Shown here: positions 45,260-53,115 of the stretch, one piece after another
Layout: every line of letters starts with the position of its first letter
Numbering within the stretch: the stretch's first letter is position 1
Assembly: GCA_013141415.1 (NCBI GenBank)
Contig: JABFQY010000003.1
Span: forward strand, 271,729-335,728
From: Kiritimatiellaceae bacterium
GTDB lineage: Bacteria; Verrucomicrobiota; Kiritimatiellia; Kiritimatiellales; Tichowtungiaceae
DNA: 64,000 nt
Direction: 5' to 3'
The notes under the pieces: model-generated
The model's input: only the letters and a program-made list of their open reading frames with translations
What the model was told of the DNA's origin: nothing
The model's database searches: none
Translations under genes and position numbers: made by a program

Positions 45260-46936
45260 ATGTTGAGCCGTCTGAATATCCGTAATCTGGCGCTGGTGGA
45301 CAGCCTGACCGTCTCGTTTGAAAACGGACTTAACGTCATTACCGGCGAAACCGGCGCGGGAAAATCTCTGCTGATCGGCGCGCTCCGACTGGTACTCGGC
45401 GAACGGGCCGACAAATCACTCATCCGCACCGGCGAAACAACCTGCAACATCGAAGCGGTTTTTGAGCTGGCTGATCCGACGGACGTCAACGCCGCGCTTG
45501 ATGCCGTCGGCCTGCCGCCGTGCGACGGCGGAATGCTGATTATCCGCCGCACCATCACCGAAAGCAGTTCGAAGAATCTGATTAACGACTCGCCGGTCAC
45601 CCTGCCCGTCCTCAAAGCGCTCGGCGACGTACTGGTCGATATGCACGGCCCGTACGACCACCAGTCGCTGCTGAAAACCGACGCGCAGATGGACATCCTC
45701 GACGCCTTCGGCCAGCTCGCCGCCGACCGCGCGGCCTATCAGGAAAAGTACAAACGGTTTCAAGTGCTGGAAAAACGGTTTCAGGAACTTTCCAATATTG
45801 ATGAATCCGGCCTCGCCGAACAGATCGACCTGCTCGCGTGGAAGGTCAAAGAAATCGAAGAAGCCAAGATTTCAGAAGAGGACGAAACGGCTGTTCAGCA
45901 GGAACACGAACAGATCGCCAATGCGCAGAACATTCTCGAACTGGCGCAAACCGCCGTCGGCGGACTGACCGAAGCCGAGTATTCCGCCATGGAAGGACTT
46001 TCCGCCGCCCGTAAAGCCTGCACCCAGCTTGTTAAATATATGCCTGCCGCAGAAGCCTGGGCAGAAGAACTCGAAGGCGCGGCGCGCACCGCACAGGAAA
46101 TCTCCACCATCATTCAAAGTGCCGTCGAAGACATCAACGCCGGGCCGGAGCGGTTGCAGATTCTCGACGAACGCCTTGCGCTCTACCGCAGTTTTAAACG
46201 CAAATACGCCCCGACCGTTCCTGAAATTCTCGTCAAACTCGACGAATGGAAAGCGCGGCTCAAAGATTTACAGTCCCGCGACGAACAGCGCGCCGCTGTC
46301 GGTGCCGACCGCGCCGCCGCGCTGACCGAAACGGAAAAAGCCGGGCGGGTTCTACGGAAAAAACGGCAAAAAACCTCCTCCGAACTGGCTGACGCCATTA
46401 CCATCGAATTGCGCGACCTCGGTTTCGAACACGGACTTTTTGAAGTTCAGCTGCTGGACGCCGACGAACCGGCCGCTTCCGGCATGGACGAAATCGAATT
46501 CGGCTTCGCGCCCAATGCCGGTGAAACGATGCGTCCGCTGCGGGCGATTGCTTCCAGCGGAGAAATTTCGCGCGTCATGCTGGCCGTCAAAGCCGTACTG
46601 GCCCGCCACGACCGGATTCCCCTGCTCGTCTTTGATGAAATCGACGCCAACGTCGGCGGCGAAATCGCCAACGCCGTCGGCGACAAGCTGGCACAGGTCG
46701 GCCGGACGCATCAGGTCATCGCCATCACCCACCTGCCGCAAGTCGCCGTCTGCGGCGGCGCGCACTACGCCGTCGCCAAACGGGTACAGGACGGCCGCAC
46801 CTTCACCCAGATTAATCAGCTCACCGGCGACGCGCGCACAGAGGAAGTAGCCCGCATGCTCGGCGGCAAGGATTTAACCAAAGTCACCCTCCGCCACGCG
46901 CAGGAACTGTTGCAGAATAAAAAATCTACGCGTTAA
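45260..46936 (+). CDS. recN: DNA repair ATPase RecN
   Basis: 558 residues, SMC-like. Walker A ENGLNVITGETGAGKSLLIGAL at the N-terminus, coiled-coil arms (about 150-360), then signature LRAIASSGEISRVMLAVKA, Walker B PLLVFDEIDANVGGEIA and ITHLPQVA. It promotes end joining and recombination at double-strand breaks. The start at LSRLNIRNLALVDS matches the family; ATGs at 45248 and 45251 are in frame and cannot be excluded. Codon repeats GCCGCC and GACGAA are dense but no insertion was seen. Confidence 0.95.
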   Translation: MLSRLNIRNLALVDSLTVSFENGLNVITGETGAGKSLLIGALRLVLGERADKSLIRTGETTCNIEAVFELADPTDVNAALDAVGLPPCDGGMLIIRRTITESSSKNLINDSPVTLPVLKALGDVLVDMHGPYDHQSLLKTDAQMDILDAFGQLAADRAAYQEKYKRFQVLEKRFQELSNIDESGLAEQIDLLAWKVKEIEEAKISEEDETAVQQEHEQIANAQNILELAQTAVGGLTEAEYSAMEGLSAARKACTQLVKYMPAAEAWAEELEGAARTAQEISTIIQSAVEDINAGPERLQILDERLALYRSFKRKYAPTVPEILVKLDEWKARLKDLQSRDEQRAAVGADRAAALTETEKAGRVLRKKRQKTSSELADAITIELRDLGFEHGLFEVQLLDADEPAASGMDEIEFGFAPNAGETMRPLRAIASSGEISRVMLAVKAVLARHDRIPLLVFDEIDANVGGEIANAVGDKLAQVGRTHQVIAITHLPQVAVCGGAHYAVAKRVQDGRTFTQINQLTGDARTEEVARMLGGKDLTKVTLRHAQELLQNKKSTR

Positions 46937-46957
46937 CCGGATATAAGGACATTGATC

Positions 46958-47173
46958 ATGAAACAAATAATCATAGCGATTATAATCATCATTATTGTCA
47001 AAATCGGTTTCGTAATTTTTATCAATTGCATGAATGTCGAAACCGAAAATGGAGTTTTACATGTTGCGCCTGCAAGCCCTAGAACTTTGCGTATATGGGA
47101 AGAACCCAAATCCAATATGATCATGAAAGAAGACCCATCTAACAACATCACAAACAGCAATCAGAGGTGGTAA
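46958..47173 (+). CDS. Small single-pass membrane protein
   Basis: 71 residues: an N-terminal hydrophobic segment of almost pure Ile (QIIIAIIIIIIVKIGFVIFI), then a polar tail. Its AT-rich codons match the next gene and differ from recN. It ends three bases before the next start, so the two probably form an operon. Not recognised. Confidence 0.55.
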   Translation: MKQIIIAIIIIIIVKIGFVIFINCMNVETENGVLHVAPASPRTLRIWEEPKSNMIMKEDPSNNITNSNQRW

Positions 47174-47176
47174 GCA

Positions 47177-48244
47177 ATGAAAAAACCAGGACGATGGACT
47201 AAGGCATGGATTCTCGCGGCTTGCTTAGTATGCTTAGGACCGATTGGTATTATCTTATATTTTCCAATCATCGCGTGGATGCAGAAAAACGCAGAAGAAT
47301 CCGAGAACAAGAGCCCGACAAGTAAAAAGGACGACTTGAATCCCAACGAGCCTGTTAATTTGGTGGAAAACAAACAGCCTGAGCCGCCAAAAGAACCCCT
47401 AGACTCTGAGGAGAACATGCCGTCGTCAGCATGTATCACCAAAAGCCAGAATGAAACGGTGCCAGTAGAACAGAAGCTCCCCTGCACATCGGAAACGACC
47501 AATGAAGATAAAGATAAAAACACTCATGTGGTGACCACCAGCTTAGCAATACTGATCGTGATAGTCGGAATAGCTGAACTCACAGTGATGTATTATCAAT
47601 CGAATGAAAAAGCATCAAGCCCTTACCGAACGACCAGCTCAAAACCGCCACTTTTGACTAACACTGAGGACAGCACGAAACCTGCCTTCACTCATGAAGA
47701 ATACAAACAGATACGAAATGAAAACGAAAAAACAAAAGAATACAATCGAGAAACAAAAAGCTACCTCGATTCAAAATTCGGAAGCGGATTTTCGGATGCT
47801 GTGAAAAAAGAAGGGGTGTCAACCAGCTCATCCGTAAAAGACGAGCTGAATCAAGTCATCAAAACATATGATCAAACGACACATCGTTTCCTAAACCCGA
47901 CAGCAAAAGAAAAAGGCGCTGAACTAATTGCCAAAATACAATTTCAATCTGAAGCCCTAAGTTCAATATTGCCTGGTACGCCTGAAGAAAACGCGAAAAA
48001 CCTAATCTCTTTGGGTGAACAAGCAGCTAAGCAATACGAACAAAGATTCAGCGACAGAGAGGTGTTTTTCTTCTGTTGTACATTTTCACTTGTGGATGCG
48101 AACGGTAAGGTCTCTTTAAAGAACATTACTGAAAAAGAAAAACTGTATATGATGAATTCCAAGACATCAGAAACTATGCAAAAGATGCAGGAAATCATGA
48201 GCGATGTTTTTCAGAAAAAACCAGCTGTAGAATATCCAAAATGA
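47177..48244 (+). CDS. Two-pass membrane protein of unknown function
   Basis: 355 residues. Helix one WILAACLVCLGPIGIILYFPII, a charged low-complexity linker (PEPPKEPLDSEEN, TTNEDKDKN), helix two VTTSLAILIVIVGIAELTVMYY, then about 220 residues of soluble, mostly helical sequence (EEYKQIRNENEKTKEYNRETKSY, a coiled-coil-like stretch). Basic residues before helix one put the N-terminus inside, so both ends are cytoplasmic. AT-rich and next to a repeat block, thus probably acquired. No family recognised. Confidence 0.65.
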   Translation: MKKPGRWTKAWILAACLVCLGPIGIILYFPIIAWMQKNAEESENKSPTSKKDDLNPNEPVNLVENKQPEPPKEPLDSEENMPSSACITKSQNETVPVEQKLPCTSETTNEDKDKNTHVVTTSLAILIVIVGIAELTVMYYQSNEKASSPYRTTSSKPPLLTNTEDSTKPAFTHEEYKQIRNENEKTKEYNRETKSYLDSKFGSGFSDAVKKEGVSTSSSVKDELNQVIKTYDQTTHRFLNPTAKEKGAELIAKIQFQSEALSSILPGTPEENAKNLISLGEQAAKQYEQRFSDREVFFFCCTFSLVDANGKVSLKNITEKEKLYMMNSKTSETMQKMQEIMSDVFQKKPAVEYPK

Positions 48245-48427
48245 CCAAGCGGAGCCAGAGTCAGTCCGCGCAATTAAGCATCCACTAAAAACAAAGTGGC
48301 GCAGGCATCCCTGCCTGTGCAAAAAGGCAGGCCCGCCTTCGCCATCAGGGCTTCGGCGTGGTGCACAAGAGTGTCCGGTGTCATCGGTTTGGAGGATGAA
48401 TTCGCCCGATTGAACGGGTTCGTCACC
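48245..48427. other. Non-coding spacer with a hairpin, start of the repeat block
   Basis: No gene seen. It contains GCGCAGGC-atccct-GCCTGTGC (about 48300) and a 44-bp stretch beginning GTGTCCGGTGTCATCGG (about 48373) that recurs near 48979 with a few changes. Confidence 0.6.
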
Positions 48428-48635
48428 GGACGGGGTCAGTCCGATAATTTGACAATTTCGATAACCTTGATTCTGAAACCAATCGGTCATTCAAATGGTG
48501 GAGCGTGATCGCCGAGCACGCTTTACACGCGCCGAGCCGACGCGTTCCACTTAACTGGTTGGGAATTTTGTAGGCCCGCTGCCCTCAGCGGGCGATTGCG
48601 CCGGGTGAGGTCACCCGGCCTACAGATGCAAGAAG
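48428..48635. repeat. 208-bp direct repeat, left copy
   Basis: Nearly identical to 48664-48871 (one difference seen, GACGCG against GACGCA). Each copy starts GGACGGGGTCAGTCCG and contains one REPIN-like element (48570-48623) of the GTAGGCC family, in the opposite orientation to E1. No coding capacity. Confidence 0.92.
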
Positions 48636-48669
48636 TCACGGACGGGGTCACGGACGGGGTCACGGACGG
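48634..48669. repeat. 12-bp tandem repeat, three units
   Basis: GTCACGGACGGG three times in a row, joining the two 208-bp copies. The left copy starts with a single related unit (GTCACCGGACGGG). Confidence 0.9.
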
Positions 48670-48871
48670 GGTCAGTCCGATAATTTGACAATTTCGATAA
48701 CCTTGATTCTGAAACCAATCGGTCATTCAAATGGTGGAGCGTGATCGCCGAGCACGCTTTACACGCGCCGAGCCGACGCATTCCACTTAACTGGTTGGGA
48801 ATTTTGTAGGCCCGCTGCCCTCAGCGGGCGATTGCGCCGGGTGAGGTCACCCGGCCTACAGATGCAAGAAG
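48664..48871. repeat. 208-bp direct repeat, right copy
   Basis: Offset 236 bases from the left copy. Carries the second REPIN-like element (48806-48859): GTAGGCCCGCTG-ccct-CAGCGGG, spacer, CCGGGTG-aggt-CACCCGG, CCTAC. Confidence 0.92.
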
Positions 48872-49095
48872 GCGGATCGTGACCTCCACCTCAATTTTGG
48901 TTCAGCGGCAACCGCCTCCGCAAAGCTACGGCGCGCCAGAAAGATGCCGCTTCCACCTTTGTGGAGAGGAAAGCAGGAGTGTCCGGTGTCAGCGGTTTGG
49001 CGGACGAATTCGCCGATTGGGAAGATCGTGAGGATCGGACGGTTTCGTTAAATGTTAACGATTCCTTTGCAGTCGGGATATAGCCGCTGGTTAAA
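48872..49095. other. Non-coding spacer up to the attachment site
   Basis: No gene seen. It holds a degenerate second copy of the 44-bp stretch found near 48373 and a short palindrome GTTAAATGTTAAC-like sequence near 49048. Chromosomal side of the element boundary. Confidence 0.5.
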
Positions 49096-49143
49096 TGGTA
49101 CCCCGGACAGGATTCGAACCTGTGACCGTCGGATTAGAAATCT
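49096..49143 (-). pseudogene. 3' half of tRNA-Arg(TCT): attachment-site copy of the integrated element
   Basis: Read on the minus strand it gives the anticodon loop TTTCTAA (anticodon TCT), the 3' anticodon stem TCCGA, a variable loop, the T-arm ACAGG-TTCGAAT-CCTGT, the acceptor 3' strand CCGGGGT, discriminator A and CCA. Upstream of the anticodon loop only GA of the 5' stem is left, and the sequence then departs from any tRNA. A tRNA broken at the anticodon stem is the classic crossover of tyrosine integrases. The intact tRNA should lie at the other end of the element, beyond 64 kb. Confidence 0.85.
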
Positions 49144-49354
49144 ATTTTTTAGCATTCAGCCGGTGACTTTTTGTTTCAGTAAGTCTCTGACTATCAGCAA
49201 GCTATAAAAAATAACTTGATTTGTCAAGGCCATTGAAATGGTATGAAAAACGGTGCTTTTTGATGGGTGAAAGCCACACTTTTCGCCACACTTTTCAGAG
49301 TGTTTCAGCGCCGATTTTTTGGTGTCTGCTTCCCTAAATGAGCAGATGGATGAG

Positions 49355-49383
49355 ATAATAAAAAAGCCGCCCGAAGGCGGCAA
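49355..49383 (-). terminator. Intrinsic terminator of the element's late operon
   Basis: On the minus strand: GCCGCC-TTCG-GGCGGC followed by TTTTTTATTAT. A textbook UUCG-loop terminator, 31 bases past the last minus-strand gene of the element. Confidence 0.85.
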
Positions 49384-49413
49384 GACCAGAGATCAATTTT
49401 CAGAGATCGGAGG

Positions 49414-49740
49414 TCAGTTGGGGATTTGAGCTTCGAGGTGTTTGGCGGATTCACCGTCGGCCCAGAGATTCAAAATCTCCAGCCGGGTCTGGTTGACCGC
49501 ATCAAACATTTGTTTGGCTTCGTCACCGGTGACGGCTTTGTCGGCCAGCATCGGGTCAATGAGCTGCACAAGCTCCGTTAAGTGAATAACGGTTTTGCGG
49601 ACTTGCGCAATCTGCGCGGCGGTCTTTTTGGACAGCATGATGCGCTGGATAGCGGCGGTGAGCACTTTGGCAACGATTTGTTCCAAGGGCAGTAACTTGA
49701 ACAGCGACAGCCCCAGTTTGATGAGCATAGTTTGTAGCAT
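49414..49740 (-). CDS. Small phage-element protein of unknown function
   Basis: 108 residues. Amphipathic N-terminal half (MLQTMLIKLGLSLFKLLPLEQIVAKVL), then a helical region. Ribosome site AAGGAGG ahead of the ATG, and the recurrent element motif about 17 bases further up. Last gene before the terminator. In position it resembles late structural or lysis accessory genes; no family recognised. Confidence 0.65.
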   Translation of the reverse strand: MLQTMLIKLGLSLFKLLPLEQIVAKVLTAAIQRIMLSKKTAAQIAQVRKTVIHLTELVQLIDPMLADKAVTGDEAKQMFDAVNQTRLEILNLWADGESAKHLEAQIPN

Positions 49741-49756
49741 GATGATTCCTCCTTAC

Positions 49757-49778
49757 CCTAAGGGGTAAAATCAAACGG
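49757..49778 (-). promoter_or_regulatory. Recurrent upstream motif, copy a
   Basis: Minus strand: CCGTTTGATTTTACCCCTTA then GG, about 17 bases ahead of the 108-residue gene. One of five copies sharing TTTGATTT-(A/C)CC-TTA. Confidence 0.7.
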
Positions 49779-49820
49779 AAGTACCCGAAAAATGGACGGA
49801 CACGGACTGAACGGAACGGT

Positions 49821-50033
49821 TCAGTGCAAAAATGAGGCAATGGTTTTCAGCACCGTGAGCAAGCCTTGCGGGTTGGTGGAGAGAAAAACGACCAGCGCCG
49901 TCAAAAGAACGAGGCTCCATTTTTCGAGTTTGGTGACGCGTCCGTTGGTTTTGCTGGCCTGCGCGTGGATGGCTTCGAGCTTTTCATCAATGCGGTCGAA
50001 GCGTTGCTGGCAGCCGTCGGGCAGATTACACAT
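49821..50033 (-). CDS. Holin-like/XhlA-like small membrane protein
   Basis: 70 residues from MCNLPDGC. A helical, charged N-terminal part (QQRFDRIDEKLEAIHAQASK) is followed by one membrane helix (WSLVLLTALVVFLSTN) and a short tail. This layout matches XhlA/holin-type phage lysis proteins. A longer start at 50066 is possible. No endolysin gene is visible beside it. A 22-base stretch near its 3' end recurs at 58328-58349 with two mismatches. Confidence 0.6.
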   Translation of the reverse strand: MCNLPDGCQQRFDRIDEKLEAIHAQASKTNGRVTKLEKWSLVLLTALVVFLSTNPQGLLTVLKTIASFLH

Positions 50034-50104
50034 TGGCGATTTCCGATTCATGATTTCCGATTTCAATTAAGAGAAGCGGCGCGCCCGGCGGTCACGCCCT
50101 ACCC

Positions 50105-50701
50105 TCAAGGAATGATTGCGGTGATAAGGCCGTTGGAAATGACCAGGGTGTTGCCGGCCTGAATAACGCGATTGGTGGTGATACCGGTTGTGCGCAACAG
50201 ATAGCGCCCGTCGGCATATCCTTTATTTACGATTCCCAAGGCATCTGTGGGATTTTCGGTGACGTGCCACTTTGCCCCTGCTGATCCGGTAAGAGTGCCT
50301 GTTTCAAAATCAATGGTGGTGCCGTATCCAAGATGCATAAGGGTGTTTGGCGAAACCAGAAGGCCGTCAGCGGGCACCCCAAACAGTAATGCGTCGCTTT
50401 GCGATGTTGAAAATTGCAGTCCGTCCTGAAAACTGAGCGTTTTAAAATAGCCATGATGATCTTCACTGTCCTTGGCGTAGATTTGAAGTGCGCCATTGGT
50501 TGCAGTGAGGCTTTGGGCAAACTTTAGGGGTGCGGTCATCTGGCGGGAGCCGTCGGTGTAAACGGCCTGCGGGTCGGAGACGTGGATCTCCAATGCTTGG
50601 ATACGCTGGCCGTCGAGGATCCACTGCTGTGCCTGCGCGGAGCTGCCGAGCAAAAGGGCGACAACAAGGGTCGCCCGTACATTGGAGAGGATAGCTTTCA
50701 T
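50105..50701 (-). CDS. Exported protein of the phage element
   Basis: 198 residues with a clear signal peptide (KAILSNVRATLVVALLLGSSAQAQQ). The rest is beta-rich with repeated short turns (TNGALQIYAKD, TGTLTGSAG, GNTLVISNGLITAIIP), reminiscent of fibre or adhesin domains. A Sec signal is unusual for a virion structural protein, so it may instead alter the host surface during infection or lysogeny. Ends one base ahead of the next gene's stop region; part of the late operon. Confidence 0.65.
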   Translation of the reverse strand: MKAILSNVRATLVVALLLGSSAQAQQWILDGQRIQALEIHVSDPQAVYTDGSRQMTAPLKFAQSLTATNGALQIYAKDSEDHHGYFKTLSFQDGLQFSTSQSDALLFGVPADGLLVSPNTLMHLGYGTTIDFETGTLTGSAGAKWHVTENPTDALGIVNKGYADGRYLLRTTGITTNRVIQAGNTLVISNGLITAIIP

Positions 50702-51085
50702 TTATTCGCCCTTTCGGATGATTTCAACGGTGCCGTTGGTGATGGTGCTGGTGATGTTCAAGGAATCGTTTTCGTTAAAGGGAATGTCGGCTTCCGGAAC
50801 CCAGACGGCGTGCTGATTGTTGGATAGTGTGCACCCCGTTAGAAGAAAGGCTGTTGAGCCGGTGCGGCGTTCAACGGTGATCGTGCCGGATGCCGGGGCG
50901 GCAAACCGGAAGAGCAACGCAACGGGCACCCATGTGGAGCGTTTCTGGGTGTTGGTGATGGCTACGGTGCCGGAGTTGAGGGAATGGGTGGACGCAATGC
51001 CTGCGGCGAAGGCAGCGTTGCCGACAAGCAAAAGCGCCGCCAAGACCATAGACTTTAGGCTGTAGGCTTTAGGTTTTTGTTTCAT
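50702..51085 (-). CDS. Second exported protein of the phage element
   Basis: 127 residues from MKQKPKAYSLKS, with a signal peptide (MVLAALLLVGNAAFAAG). The mature part is a short beta-sandwich-like domain (SGTVAITNTQKRSTWVPVALLF, SGTITVERRTG). It abuts the 198-residue gene and overlaps the gene upstream by 4 bases (ATGA). The upstream extension of this frame is arginine-rich noise and was dropped. Unknown function. Confidence 0.65.
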   Translation of the reverse strand: MKQKPKAYSLKSMVLAALLLVGNAAFAAGIASTHSLNSGTVAITNTQKRSTWVPVALLFRFAAPASGTITVERRTGSTAFLLTGCTLSNNQHAVWVPEADIPFNENDSLNITSTITNGTVEIIRKGE

Positions 51086-51477
51086 TGGGTTGCTCCTTTG
51101 TATGAAGGGGAAGCGATGGAACCGTCGAGGGTGGCGGGAATGGCGCCCGTCCAGATACCGCGCAGGAATACGTCGGCGCGAATCGCGGCGGCGTTTTCCG
51201 ATTCGGACATGGTGAGGCCGATTTCTTTTTTGAGCTCGAAGAGAATGGTGGTCTGCGCATAGCGCAAGCACGATTCGGGAAGAGCGGTCGCCCTGTCATC
51301 GGAAAGAGGCAGTCCGTTGGCCTGAATTGCGGAACGGAATTCGGCGGCGGTCTGCTGAATGATGGCGGCCAGACGGCCCTGCTTCTGCGGGTTGTCGAGC
51401 AGCCATTGCCGGTAAGCGGCCAGCAAAGGAGCCGACATAACGGACTCAACAAATTCAACTGACAGCAGGAAATACAT
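51082..51477 (-). CDS. Possible head-completion or connector protein
   Basis: 131 residues, or 118 from the ATG at 51438. Helical N-terminal part (AAYRQWLLDNPQKQGRLAAIIQQTAAEFRSAIQANG) and a conserved-looking tail (RADVFLRGIWTGAIP). Size and place directly after the capsid gene fit a head-tail connector or neck protein, but no family is recognised. Coupled to the exported protein by a 4-base overlap. Confidence 0.5.
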   Translation of the reverse strand: MYFLLSVEFVESVMSAPLLAAYRQWLLDNPQKQGRLAAIIQQTAAEFRSAIQANGLPLSDDRATALPESCLRYAQTTILFELKKEIGLTMSESENAAAIRADVFLRGIWTGAIPATLDGSIASPSYKGATQ

Positions 51478-51633
51478 AAGGCTTTAACCACGAATCACGC
51501 AAATGGACACGAAAGAGAGAAAAGCGAGGGAACCCACCCTTCCCTTCGGGCACCCCTCCCAATGGAGGGGAACCGAGAAGGGCCGAGGCGCCCCAGTGGA
51601 GTAAGGAAAAACGCCAAACTCCACGGGGCAAGG

Positions 51634-52569
51634 TTAAGCAACGTTGATGCGCTTGGCGGCAGCCGAGTTGGTGACCTGCACGTCTTCTGACCAGTCGAAT
51701 TTGGCGATTTCGACACGTCCGTCGTCGCGCATGTATGAACTGGGAACCATGAAGCGGTTCATCAGGCGGAACGTTTTCATGAAGCTCGGATCGCGGCGGG
51801 TCGGTTGCGCCTTGCGGGCGAAAACCAGCACGGTGCTATCCAGCAGGAATTTCACATCCTCGGTAACGCCTTCAGGGGAGTCGTCGAAGACCATGTAGCT
51901 GGTGCGGACTTCGGGCGAGCCGACAAAAAGATCGCCCGCATTGGCCTGCGTCGGGACAGCAAGGCCGACGCCGGTCTTAGAACCGGAGCCGACCACAAAG
52001 CGTCCGCGGACTTTGGCCTGATTTTTGAAAATATTCCAAGCACTGGCACCGAACAGCACACCGACGTTCATCAGCGAGCCGTATTTGCAGGCTTTGATGA
52101 CATCGAGGATGGTGTCGTCAATGTCGGCAACCGGATCGGAGGCATCGTTCCAAGTGGCATTGGTGCCGGGGCCGATGGCTTCGACCGCGAGGTCAATGAC
52201 CGCTTTTTCGTGAGCGAGCGCCGCGACTTCGGCAACGGCTACCGCGCCTTCGCGGAGCATGTTTTCGAGTCCTTCGGCTTCGAGCTGCTCGAGGTTATCC
52301 ACGGGATAGTCGAGCGCATGAGGTTCGCAGTTGAAGGTGGCATCGGACACCTCGAAGCGCAGTTCGGATGCGCGGCCGCCCAGCGTCCGAAGGGTCTTCG
52401 GAATGTGGAAGCGGTTTTTCTCGGTGTACTTCTTGAACCGTCCGGTTGAAGTCGGGACTTCAATGGTCGGCGCGATAAAATCCGCGACGGGCATGATGGC
52501 ACTCTGGGCGGCGCCCTGGGCGAATTCGCGAAGCATGGGGCTGGCACTGATTTCGGTTAGACGGGACAT
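51634..52569 (-). CDS. Major capsid (coat) protein
   Basis: 311 residues. Called from its order after protease/scaffold and decoration genes and from its layout: a flexible N-terminus with FIAPTIEVPTSTGRFKKY, a long helix (EQLEAEGLENMLREGAVAVAEVAALAHEKAVI) and the central VGVLFGASAWNIFKNQ segment typical of coat proteins. It is not similar to Mu gpT. Ribosome site AAAGGAG ahead of the ATG. Confidence 0.75.
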   Translation of the reverse strand: MSRLTEISASPMLREFAQGAAQSAIMPVADFIAPTIEVPTSTGRFKKYTEKNRFHIPKTLRTLGGRASELRFEVSDATFNCEPHALDYPVDNLEQLEAEGLENMLREGAVAVAEVAALAHEKAVIDLAVEAIGPGTNATWNDASDPVADIDDTILDVIKACKYGSLMNVGVLFGASAWNIFKNQAKVRGRFVVGSGSKTGVGLAVPTQANAGDLFVGSPEVRTSYMVFDDSPEGVTEDVKFLLDSTVLVFARKAQPTRRDPSFMKTFRLMNRFMVPSSYMRDDGRVEIAKFDWSEDVQVTNSAAAKRINVA

Positions 52570-52647
52570 GGGAACTCCTTTTTGAATTATGAACTATGAA
52601 CGATGAATGATGAAAATTGCGGCGCGCTCGGCGAGCACGCCCTACCT

Positions 52648-53070
52648 TTAGGCAACAGTGATGAGGCCGAGGTTGGCGGGACGGACAAGGATGAGTTGGC
52701 CGCTGATGCCTTTTGCTTCGGCGATACCGATGGCGCGGTATGTTCCGGCAGTGGCTGGCAGTGCGCAGACTTTGCCGGGCTGTCCTGTGACAGACGGATT
52801 GGCAATGACCAGCGTGTCGCCGGGATTGCAGGTTCCAACGAGCGGAAGCCGGACGTTGCGGTCGGGCGTGAGCGGATGGAAGTCGCCGTTTTCACCGGAC
52901 GGCGCGCCTGCAAGCACGACGTAGAGCGCGGGTGCGGTGAGTGAAGCGGGCAGAATCATCTTCGGCACTCCGCCGGAATGGCTGAGGACAGCGAGATGAT
53001 CTGCGTGGGCAGTTAAATCTGCGCCACAAGGCATGGATACGGAACCGGTCTGTACGTTGGTCTGACTCAT
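52648..53070 (-). CDS. DUF2190-like capsid decoration protein
   Basis: 140 residues from MSQTNVQTG. Small beta-rich protein (GDTLVIANPSVTGQPGKVCALPATAGTYRAIGIAEAKGISGQLILV) with the pattern of DUF2190 capsid cement proteins, which lie between protease and capsid genes in many phages, as here. A ribosome site AAAGGA lies upstream. Confidence 0.7.
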   Translation of the reverse strand: MSQTNVQTGSVSMPCGADLTAHADHLAVLSHSGGVPKMILPASLTAPALYVVLAGAPSGENGDFHPLTPDRNVRLPLVGTCNPGDTLVIANPSVTGQPGKVCALPATAGTYRAIGIAEAKGISGQLILVRPANLGLITVA

Positions 53071-53115
53071 TTTATTTTTCCTTTCAGGGGGCACCCACAC
53101 GGGATGCCCTTACGG

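Noticed and set aside
48428-48871. CRISPR array
   Set aside because: Repeat units are either 12 bp without spacers or 208 bp in tandem; no regular repeat-spacer pattern and no cas genes.
49096-49143. Complete tRNA-Arg gene
   Set aside because: Only the part from anticodon loop to CCA is present; D-arm and 5' acceptor strand are missing.
49156-49383. 75-codon minus-strand frame next to the tRNA fragment as an integrase remnant
   Set aside because: No tyrosine-recombinase motif (R, HxxR, Y) and it overlaps the terminator stem.
52618-52646. Further REPIN-like element in the phage operon
   Set aside because: Only one short hairpin around GCTCGGCGAGC with no outer repeat or second stem, so not counted with the family.
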